Origin: Simiduia agarivorans SA1 = DSM 21679
GTDB lineage: Bacteria; Pseudomonadota; Gammaproteobacteria; Pseudomonadales; Cellvibrionaceae
Direction: 5' to 3'
DNA length: 64,000 bases
Assembly (NCBI RefSeq): GCF_000305785.2
Contig: NC_018868.3
Location: forward strand, 4,138,270-4,202,269
The position numbers were made by a program, and so were the translations under genes. The notes beneath the pieces are model-generated. The model worked only from the letters and a program-made list of their open reading frames with translations. It had not been told where the DNA came from and made no database searches. Each line of letters begins with the position of its first letter. Positions within the stretch are counted from its first letter, which is position 1. Positions 44,549 through 51,536 of the stretch are shown one piece after another.

Positions 44549-45106
44549 TCACAGCCGGATCAGATCACCTTCCACCACCCAACGCTGATCCGGGTTGGCA
44601 CTGGCTCCGGTAAACGGATAGCAGGTGACCAACACCACCTTGTCCGCGTGTTGGCGCGCCAATGGTTCAGCGTGAATATCCACGGCGCCCACCCGACTCA
44701 CCTGGTAGCGATACCAGCGCCCATCCAGCCCCTGAATCGAAAACGCCTGGCCGGTTTGCAGGTGTTGCAGGTCGGCAAAATGGGTATCCCGGTGACCGCC
44801 CACCACACTGTAGCCCTGGCCGAGCGGATCGCTGCCTTCCACCAGGCCCGGGCCAAACGCCAGCGCATTGCCCTGGCCGCCGTTTAACACCATGAGTTCA
44901 CGGCCGTTGGGCAGCGCGAGTTTTGCCACCGGGTAGGTGTCGGCCCAGGCCCAGGGCCGCACGGCCTGGCCCTGGCTGGCCAGGCTGCTGGCCCAGGCCT
45001 CGGCGATCAACACCTGGGCCAGCCAGGCTTTGGCGTGAATCCAGCCGGCCTGGCTGAAGCTGATCAGTGCGCACGCGCAGCACAGGGCGATGGCCAGTTT
45101 ACGCAT
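44549..45106 (-). CDS. Class GN sortase
   Basis: A 185-residue membrane-anchored transpeptidase of the class GN sortase family, the single dedicated sortase of the proteobacterial Pds systems. An N-terminal helix (about 4-25) anchors it in the inner membrane. The catalytic triad is visible: His105 in VVGGHRDTHF, Cys162 in VLVTCYPF and Arg175 in NPDQRWVVEGD. The gene overlaps the end of its predicted substrate gene by 8 bases and is co-transcribed with it. It is expected to attach the VIT/VWA protein to an acceptor near the cell surface. Confidence 0.93.
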   Translation of the reverse strand: MRKLAIALCCACALISFSQAGWIHAKAWLAQVLIAEAWASSLASQGQAVRPWAWADTYPVAKLALPNGRELMVLNGGQGNALAFGPGLVEGSDPLGQGYSVVGGHRDTHFADLQHLQTGQAFSIQGLDGRWYRYQVSRVGAVDIHAEPLARQHADKVVLVTCYPFTGASANPDQRWVVEGDLIRL

Positions 45107-47243
45107 GGCGACGTCTCCGCAATAAGCCGGCCATCAGCAGCGAAAGGCAGCCGGCAATCAACCATAAGGGCGCCGGGGTGGCCGTGCGCGGGTAGGCGAG
45201 GGTGGGCGTACCGGCGGGCAGCGTGTTGGCCACGGCGGTTTTGCTGAGCGCCTGATCCATTGGGCGCACCGGGGTTTCTTCCACCGCCACAAAACTGGTG
45301 TAGGGCGACAGCAACTGATGGGTCAGGGCAATGGGCAGCACTTCGTTGCGCACCTCTTCGCGGGATTTACCGGTGACCAGCTGATCCAGCAGTGCGTCGA
45401 TTTTGGCTCTGGCCCAGAGAGTGGCCACGCCTTTGCTTGCAGCACCGGGTTGATTGGGCGTGAGTGTCAGCGTGGTGCGCCAGTCGCCCGCCTGCGAACG
45501 GCCAGACACCGCGATGGTTTGCCCCACAAACGGGCCTCTGAGCCGGGCCGCCACCAGCAGGGGTTGGTGGGCGTAAAGATCGGGCAAACGCGCGGGCCAT
45601 TGTTCAACCTCAACCGCCTGCGGCCAGTCGATTTTTACCTGCGTGAGCGCCGCGCTTTCGAGCTTGTCGAACAGTTGCTTCATTTTCTGGTTGACTTCAT
45701 TTACGTCGCCAATCTGGACAAAATCCCCGCGCCCGAATTGCGCCGCCTTGCGCATGAAAAATCCGTTCGGGGCCGAGCCAATGCCCACGGTAAACAAACG
45801 GGTTGCGCCGAGTTTGTGATGAATCAGGCTGAGCAATTCCTGTTCGTTGCCCACGCTGCCGTCGGTAATGAACACCAGCTGCTGCAACCACAGTTCAGAC
45901 GCCGGTTGATTGAGTGCCGCTTCCAGCGCCGGTTTCATTTCAGTGCCGCCACTGGCTTGTAAGTTGCGCACAAAATCGTGCGCGCGCGCCAGATTCTGGC
46001 TGCTGGCGGGCACCGATGCCGGGAACACCTGGGAGTAGACCGAATTGAATTCGATCACGTTGAACCGATCCGACGGTTGCAGGCGGGCAAGCGCCAGTTG
46101 CAGGCTGGATTTGGCCTGCTCGATGCTCGGGCCCGACATGGAACCGGAGGTGTCGATGATAAAGGTCACATCGCGGGGTAAGTTGCTGGTGTGAGGGCTC
46201 TGGCCCGGCAGCAGCATCAGGTAGCCGTAATTTTCTCCCTCGACCATTTCGGTAAAAAACGCCGCTTTCGGTGCAGCACCTACCACCGGGGTCCAGTGCA
46301 ATTCGAAATCCCGATCCATCGCCACCTGCGGTTCGCGGGTGGTGATGTGGTGGTATTCGCCCTGTTTGTGCAAATCGATTTCGTGATAGCTGGCGGCGAT
46401 ATTCGACAGCGGCAACCCGGCCTGCAATCTGACCCGAAGGGTGATCGGGTTGATCAGCCCGGGGCTGTGCGCGCTGTGGCGTTGCGGCGGGGTAATTTTA
46501 TCGGCATCGGGCACTTGCGTGGTGGGGCGGGCCCAGCCGAAATAATCGGTGGTCATGGCGTCGGGCAGTGTGGGTTCGGCCGGCGTTTCTGATTCGGGCA
46601 GGCTTGCCGATACGCCCATCAGCGGCTGGCCCGGAATATAACGCGGGGTGAGGGTGGTGGGCAGGCGCCAGCTGAAACGGCCGGCCCGGTAATCCACCGG
46701 TTGGGTGATTTCCAGTTTGATGGCGACGGTTTCACCCGGCGCCAGATTCGCCACTTTCTGGGTGAACAGGTTGGGCCGTTGTTGTTCGGTCAGCGCGGCC
46801 CGTTTGCCGGCTTTTACGGCGGCCTGGTAGATTTTTCTGGCTTCCTGTTTTTCCCGGATGGTAGCCACAATGCGTTTTTCGCCAATGTGCATTTCCATGC
46901 GGTTAACGGCCGAGGTTTCGTTCAACGGGAAGGTGTAAGTGGCTTCCTGCCATTGGTCCGAATCGTTGCGGAATTGCTGGGTCAGGCGGATGCGGGCGAT
47001 CAGCCCGGTGATGTCCACGTCGGCCTCGGACTCGAGGTGGGTGGCCGCGTGCCCGGAGGCAAAATGCAATTCGCCGCTGTGACTGGCCGGCATTTCTGCG
47101 CGCGCCACGTCGGACAAAATCAGCCCGAGCATCACCAGCGTGCAGGTGAGCACACAGCCCACCCAATGGCGTTGCAGCCAGCCGGGTTTTGGGGGTTGTT
47201 CCAGAATCAGGTGGCGGGGGATTTTCCGGGGCTTGAAACACAT
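45099..47243 (-). CDS. Pds sortase target protein (VIT and VWA domains)
   Basis: A 714-residue exported protein. An N-terminal membrane/signal segment (about 28-48) is followed by a VIT domain (about 55-185) and a VWA domain with the MIDAS motif DTSGSMSG at 364-371, then about 150 residues of further strands. The C-terminus is a sorting signal: AYPRTATPAP, a hydrophobic helix and RRRRHA. Inter-alpha-trypsin-inhibitor-type VIT/VWA proteins are the known substrates of class GN sortases. The start at 47243 has AAGGAG seven bases upstream; a longer frame starts further up without one. The sortase gene overlaps its 3' end. Confidence 0.93.
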   Translation of the reverse strand: MCFKPRKIPRHLILEQPPKPGWLQRHWVGCVLTCTLVMLGLILSDVARAEMPASHSGELHFASGHAATHLESEADVDITGLIARIRLTQQFRNDSDQWQEATYTFPLNETSAVNRMEMHIGEKRIVATIREKQEARKIYQAAVKAGKRAALTEQQRPNLFTQKVANLAPGETVAIKLEITQPVDYRAGRFSWRLPTTLTPRYIPGQPLMGVSASLPESETPAEPTLPDAMTTDYFGWARPTTQVPDADKITPPQRHSAHSPGLINPITLRVRLQAGLPLSNIAASYHEIDLHKQGEYHHITTREPQVAMDRDFELHWTPVVGAAPKAAFFTEMVEGENYGYLMLLPGQSPHTSNLPRDVTFIIDTSGSMSGPSIEQAKSSLQLALARLQPSDRFNVIEFNSVYSQVFPASVPASSQNLARAHDFVRNLQASGGTEMKPALEAALNQPASELWLQQLVFITDGSVGNEQELLSLIHHKLGATRLFTVGIGSAPNGFFMRKAAQFGRGDFVQIGDVNEVNQKMKQLFDKLESAALTQVKIDWPQAVEVEQWPARLPDLYAHQPLLVAARLRGPFVGQTIAVSGRSQAGDWRTTLTLTPNQPGAASKGVATLWARAKIDALLDQLVTGKSREEVRNEVLPIALTHQLLSPYTSFVAVEETPVRPMDQALSKTAVANTLPAGTPTLAYPRTATPAPLWLIAGCLSLLMAGLLRRRRHA

Positions 47244-47320
47244 GGCTGAACTCCTTGCTGATAATCGCAGTGATTTGATGAGCACACTGTGGCGCAGGAA
47301 GTGGGTGTCAGCGGGTCAGC

Positions 47321-47360
47321 AATGTGGCTGGGCGGTGATCAATTGTGGCGAAATGTGGCA
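47321..47360 (-). promoter_or_regulatory. Candidate PdsR boxes upstream of the sortase target gene
   Basis: On the minus strand, TGCCACATTT and CGCCACAATT are tandem 10-mers (47351-47360 and 47341-47350) with a third related copy (AGCCACATT) at 47321-47330. The same tandem box occurs before pdsO in the same orientation relative to transcription, so both Pds transcripts share it. The spacing of 10 bases suits an OmpR/PhoB-type dimer. Confidence 0.5.
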
Positions 47361-47443
47361 ATGGCCATGAAAGCAGGCACGGGCACAAAAACTGGTTACA
47401 ATGACCGCGAACAGAAAAGCCCAAGTAGAAGGAGCAGGCGCGG

Positions 47444-48136
47444 ATGGCACGCCATATTGCAGTGGTTGAAGACGAAGCGGATCTGGCCGCCAACAGCGAA
47501 GCCGCGTTCCGGCGCGCGGGTTTTCAGGTGAGCGTGTACAGCTCGCGGCCCGAAGCGTTAAAGGCGTTTCGGGAGCGTTTGCCGGACCTGGCCATTATCG
47601 ATGTGGGGCTGGGCGCGGAATATGAGGGCGGATTTGATTTGTGCCGCGAGCTGCGCAGCATGTCGGCCACCTTGCCGATTATTTTTCTGACTGCGCGCGA
47701 CAGCGATTTTGATGTGGTCTCCGGGCTGCGCCTGGGGGCAGACGATTACCTCACCAAGGATATTTCCCAACCGCACATGCTGGCGCGGGTGAATGCCTTG
47801 TTCCGTCGGCTGGACGCGCTGGCGTCGGTCTCGGGTGCCGGCGATTGCCTGCAGCGCGGGCCGCTGACCCTGGACATGGACCGGATGGCCGCGCACTGGC
47901 ACGATCAGGTGCTGGATCTGACGGTAACCGAGCTCTGGATTCTGGCGGCACTGGTGAAGCATCCGGGTCATGTGAAAAGCCGCCAACAATTAATGGATGC
48001 CGCCAACGTGGTGCTGGATGACAATACCATCACCTCGCACATCAAACGCATCCGCAAAAAATTCCAGGAATTTGACCCTGCGTTTAACGCCATTAAAACC
48101 GCCTATGGCATGGGCTATCGCTGGGAGCTGAGTTGA
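47444..48136 (+). CDS. pdsR: Pds sortase system response regulator
   Basis: A 230-residue OmpR/PhoB-type regulator. The receiver has the acidic pair at residues 10-12 (VVEDEAD), phospho-acceptor Asp53 in LAIIDVGLG, and the conserved Lys in DDYLTKD. The C-terminal winged helix (about 130-228) contains LTVTELWILAALVKHPGHVKSRQQLMDAA and the YGMGYRWELS end. In the proteobacterial dedicated sortase system it is expected to control the sortase target and PdsO. The ATG follows AGGAGCAGGCG; the stop overlaps pdsS. Confidence 0.93.
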   Translation: MARHIAVVEDEADLAANSEAAFRRAGFQVSVYSSRPEALKAFRERLPDLAIIDVGLGAEYEGGFDLCRELRSMSATLPIIFLTARDSDFDVVSGLRLGADDYLTKDISQPHMLARVNALFRRLDALASVSGAGDCLQRGPLTLDMDRMAAHWHDQVLDLTVTELWILAALVKHPGHVKSRQQLMDAANVVLDDNTITSHIKRIRKKFQEFDPAFNAIKTAYGMGYRWELS

Positions 48137-50124
48137 GTCTGCGCCGCCAGTTAATTTTATTGAGTTTGTTGGCGCTGGTGTTGCCCTGGGCCGGCTTGCA
48201 GTTTTTTGCCCAGATCAATCAGGTGCAGCGCGACAGCCAGATGCAGGCGTTGGGCCTGGGCAGCCAGGCGGTGGCCCGTGTCATCAGCGCCAGTGGCGAC
48301 CTGTTGGCGGCCATGACCCAGCAGTTGCCGCGGCCTGCACAGTCGCCCCTGTATGCCTATCCCGTCAACGCCGCGCCGATTGTGGATGGCTACGACGACG
48401 AATGGCGTTATTACCCCTTTCCCTCCACGCCACTGGGTGACGGCCGGGCCAATGTGCAGATTGCCGATGCCCTGGGCGACTGGTTTGTGTTTGTCAGGGT
48501 CAACAGCGCCCGGGTGGACTACCACAATCCGGGCCGGCATCCGGCCGCCAGCGGTGATCACCTGCGCCTGCTCGGGCGCGACAATCGGGGCCAGGTAAAA
48601 GAATACTGGGTTTCAGCCAGTGCGCCCGGCAAAGCCCAGATGTACCGGCGCCAGGCGCGCCAGCAGTTTGCCCCCGAACATCGCTTCACGGCCTATTGGC
48701 AGGAGCGCGCCGGTGGTTATCAACTGGAATTGCGTTTGCCCAAATCTTTGTTCGGCCATTTTTTATTGGTGCAGGTGGCCGATGCCGGCGGCGTGGTGGC
48801 TGCCAGCCAGGCCGGCGAGGATGTACCGCCGCTGATGGCGCAGTTGCCGCAGTTGAATAAACAGCTCGCGGTATTCAGCTCGGATCAACTGCGGTTGCTG
48901 TTGGTGTCGGTAGACGGCTGGCTGTTGGCGCAAGGCGGCCGGGCGCTGCCACTGGCGGAAGAGCCGGATTACGGGCAACCGGATGAGGCCGGTGCCTACG
49001 CCTGGATTTTGCAACGCTTATTGCCGCAAACCCGGCTCGCGCCCTGGCGCGATGCGGCGGTGCAGGGGCGGTTGATTCCGCCCCCGGAGGCAAGCCACTG
49101 GTATCAGGCCGATGACACCGTTTTGGGCCAGCATTGGCAACCGGTGTATGCCGGCGATCAATTGGCCGGTTATCTGGTGGCCGAGCAACAGGCGGAAACC
49201 GAAAGCAATGCCACTACCCAGGCCTTGTGGAAATTGCTGGGTTACAGCCTGTTGGCCATGGCCGTCATTGCCATGGCCTTGTTGGGCTTTGCCAGTTGGT
49301 TGAGTTTCCGGGTCCGGCGTTTGAGCCGCGCGGTGCGCGCGGCGGTGGACGATCAGGGCCAGCTCGCCACCCGTTTGCCGGAGCAGACCCGTGCAGACGA
49401 GCTGGGCGACCTGAGCCGCGACATTGGCGGCTTGTTGGCGCGCATCAAAGAATACAATGATTATCTGAGAAGCCTGGCGTCAAAACTCTCGCACGAATTG
49501 CGCACGCCGTTGGCCGTGGTGAAAAGCTCGCTGGAAAATCTGGCGCAGGAAAGCGACCCAGGGCAAATCACTTTGTATCAACAGCGGGCTCTGGCCGGCA
49601 GCGAACGCCTGAGTGCCATTCTCAATGCCATGAGTGCGGCCTCGCGCCTGGAGGCCGCCTTGCCACAGGCGGAACTGGAGCCCCTGGTGCTGAATGATTT
49701 TCTGCGTGAACTGGCGGGGGCTTACTCGGACAGTTTCAACCGGCCCATCAATGTGAGCCTGCCGGAACTTACGTTGAATGCAGAGGTTGCGCCCGATTTA
49801 CTGGTGCAATTATTCGATAAGTTAGTGGAAAACGCCTGCGATTTTTGTCCGCTAGAGGGCGAAATCACGTTACTGCTGCGCCTGAGCGACAGCGGTATTG
49901 TCCTCGGTGTTAGCAATGACGGCCCCTTGTTGCCCGAACACATGCAGCACCAATTGTTCGATTCACTGGTATCCGTGCGCGAAAGCGCGGAGCAGGGGTC
50001 GCACCTGGGGCTGGGACTGTATCTGGTGCGATTGATTGCCCACTACCACGGCGGTATTGCCCGTGCCGCCAACCGCGCCGATGGCTCCGGGGTGGAAATG
50101 ACGGTGCTGCTCAAACGCACATAA
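48133..50124 (+). CDS. pdsS: Pds sortase system histidine kinase
   Basis: A 663-residue sensor kinase. Membrane helices lie near residues 5-25 and about 370-395, enclosing a large periplasmic sensor of about 340 residues that includes an AAPIVDGYDDEWRYYPFP module resembling CBM9-type carbohydrate-binding domains. A HAMP region follows, then HisKA with His454 in KLSHELRTPLAVV and a HATPase domain (DNACDFCPL-like N box and GLGLYLV). The start is a TTG overlapping the pdsR stop, so translation is coupled. It is the partner of PdsR. Confidence 0.92.
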   Translation: MSLRRQLILLSLLALVLPWAGLQFFAQINQVQRDSQMQALGLGSQAVARVISASGDLLAAMTQQLPRPAQSPLYAYPVNAAPIVDGYDDEWRYYPFPSTPLGDGRANVQIADALGDWFVFVRVNSARVDYHNPGRHPAASGDHLRLLGRDNRGQVKEYWVSASAPGKAQMYRRQARQQFAPEHRFTAYWQERAGGYQLELRLPKSLFGHFLLVQVADAGGVVAASQAGEDVPPLMAQLPQLNKQLAVFSSDQLRLLLVSVDGWLLAQGGRALPLAEEPDYGQPDEAGAYAWILQRLLPQTRLAPWRDAAVQGRLIPPPEASHWYQADDTVLGQHWQPVYAGDQLAGYLVAEQQAETESNATTQALWKLLGYSLLAMAVIAMALLGFASWLSFRVRRLSRAVRAAVDDQGQLATRLPEQTRADELGDLSRDIGGLLARIKEYNDYLRSLASKLSHELRTPLAVVKSSLENLAQESDPGQITLYQQRALAGSERLSAILNAMSAASRLEAALPQAELEPLVLNDFLRELAGAYSDSFNRPINVSLPELTLNAEVAPDLLVQLFDKLVENACDFCPLEGEITLLLRLSDSGIVLGVSNDGPLLPEHMQHQLFDSLVSVRESAEQGSHLGLGLYLVRLIAHYHGGIARAANRADGSGVEMTVLLKRT

Positions 50125-50131
50125 AGTGCCC

Positions 50132-50151
50132 CGCCACAATTCGCCATAATT
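50132..50151 (+). promoter_or_regulatory. Candidate PdsR boxes upstream of pdsO
   Basis: CGCCACAATT and CGCCATAATT form a tandem 10-mer repeat 114 bases before the pdsO ATG. One arm is identical to CGCCACAATT upstream of the sortase target gene. The repeat would suit a response-regulator dimer. Functional proof is lacking. Confidence 0.5.
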
Positions 50152-50210
50152 CATCGGTAACCCGCCTTTTTTCATCGATTCTCCCGCCTGTTTCTGTTGG
50201 TTAACTACTC

Positions 50211-50237
50211 ATCAAGGAAAGCGAACACACTTCCTTG
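50211..50237 (+). promoter_or_regulatory. Leader hairpin before pdsO
   Basis: TCAAGGAA and TTCCTTGA form a perfect 8-bp stem around an 11-base loop in the 5' region of pdsO, 28 bases before its ATG. It may modulate translation; there is no T-run. Confidence 0.35.
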
Positions 50238-50264
50238 AAACCAACTCACACAGGAAACAATGTC

Positions 50265-50978
50265 ATGAAAAAAGTTATCGCAACCGCCATCGCACTGACC
50301 ACTCTCGCCGCCGCTTCTGTAACACCGCAAGCGCAGGCCGCCGAGTACACCGAACTTAAACAAGGTACAGCATTCACTACCGGGAGCCTGGTAGGTGCCA
50401 TCGCCGGTGGCCCCATCGGGATGTTTGTGGGCGCACTGGCAGGCATTTACGTGGCCGAACAAATCGAACAGGTGGACAACCAGGAGGATCTCACCGTGGC
50501 ACTTGCGCAATCACAAAAACACGCCGAACTGCTGAGCATGGAATTGGCCGCCCGCAACGAGACGCTGGCCACACAAGAGCAGTTGATGTCGCAACTGGAG
50601 ACTCTGGCTTTGGACAAATTACAGCTGCAGGTGATGTTCCACACCGGCTCCGATCAGCTCACCGAGCAGGGCGCCGACCAGATTGCGGCGCTGGCGAATT
50701 TCCTCGCCAACAACGATGACCTGTTCATTCAGCTCAAAGGCCACACCGATCCGCGCGGTACCGATGAATACAACAACGTGCTGTCCCAGTACCGCGCCAA
50801 GGCAGTGCAGCAGGCGCTGGAGGCGGCCGGCATCGACGGCGATCGCATCGCCGTGAGTGCCTACGGTTCCGATCAGTCCCGCGCACGCAAAGGGGATCTG
50901 GAGGCTTACGCTCTGGAACGCCGTGTGGATATCCAGATTCTGTCGCCCGCCCGCGATGCGGTGGTCATGGGTCACTGA
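50265..50978 (+). CDS. pdsO: Sortase-associated OmpA-like protein
   Basis: A 237-residue exported protein. A signal peptide (about 1-25, ending PQAQAAE) is followed by a glycine-zipper-like hydrophobic segment (SLVGAIAGGPIGMFVGALAGIYV, about 40-62), a short coiled coil (about 66-115) and an OmpA-type peptidoglycan-binding domain (LTEQGADQIAALANFLANN, the IQLKGHTDPRGTDEYN motif and the RKGDLEAYALERRVDI end). It is the conserved companion of the Pds sortase. The start at 50265 is preceded by AGGAAAC. It has no sorting signal itself. Confidence 0.93.
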   Translation: MKKVIATAIALTTLAAASVTPQAQAAEYTELKQGTAFTTGSLVGAIAGGPIGMFVGALAGIYVAEQIEQVDNQEDLTVALAQSQKHAELLSMELAARNETLATQEQLMSQLETLALDKLQLQVMFHTGSDQLTEQGADQIAALANFLANNDDLFIQLKGHTDPRGTDEYNNVLSQYRAKAVQQALEAAGIDGDRIAVSAYGSDQSRARKGDLEAYALERRVDIQILSPARDAVVMGH

Positions 50979-51134
50979 ACACTTCCTGTGTAAGGGTTTG
51001 GCAGGATGCCGGGCATCATCACCCCGGCCAATGCAGGGAAGCAGCGGGCGGGGACCAGGTGTTAAATAAAGGAGGAGTGAAGCTTTTGCGTAATCAACCG
51101 ACCGATTAGGTCAACTGTGCTGCCACACAGTCTT

Positions 51135-51158
51135 GCCCGCACTTGTGCGGGCTTTTTT
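51135..51158 (+). terminator. Rho-independent terminator after pdsO
   Basis: GCCCGC-ACTTGT-GCGGGC stem-loop followed by TTTTTT, about 160 bases after the pdsO stop. Confidence 0.88.
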
Positions 51159-51208
51159 GTTGGCGCTCACACCCTTGGGTAAGGCTTTGCCGGTTATTTA
51201 TCCGGCCA

Positions 51209-51275
51209 GGGGCGCCCGGCTAGGGGCGCCCGGCCAGGGGCGCCCAGCAAAGGGGCGCCCAGCAAAGGGGCGCCC
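51209..51275. repeat. Five GGGGCGCCC palindromic repeats
   Basis: GGGGCGCCC occurs at 51209, 51223, 51237, 51252 and 51267, i.e. with 14-15-base spacing, ending 13 bases before the predicted ffs -35. Each unit contains the 8-bp palindrome GGGCGCCC. They may be an upstream activating or nucleoid-protein-binding region, or a simple tandem expansion. Confidence 0.7.
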
Positions 51276-51288
51276 CTGGCCGAGCGCC

Positions 51289-51317
51289 TTGCAATGGGGC
51301 GCCGATTTCCCCATAAT
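51289..51317 (+). promoter_or_regulatory. Predicted promoter of the SRP RNA gene
   Basis: TTGCAA (51289-51294) and CATAAT (51312-51317) are separated by 17 bases, with a GC-rich discriminator, about 15 bases before the RNA. Confidence 0.65.
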
Positions 51318-51331
51318 GCGCCGCTCGTTAT

Positions 51332-51443
<112 letters not shown>

Positions 51444-51536
51444 ACCCAATCCCCGCGTTACCCCCATTTTTTTCCGGTTCTGCCTCCCTCATTCGTTTTG
51501 CTCACTCGCGTAAAATGAAACTGATTGGGACTTCCG

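Larger units (their letters stand above)
50979..51331. other. Intergenic region between pdsO and the SRP RNA gene
   Basis: No gene is established here. The region contains a terminator (51135-51158), a possible ten-codon frame GTG AAG CTT TTG near 51077 directly after AAGGAGGA, five GGGGCGCCC repeats (51209-51275) and the ffs promoter. Confidence 0.6.
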
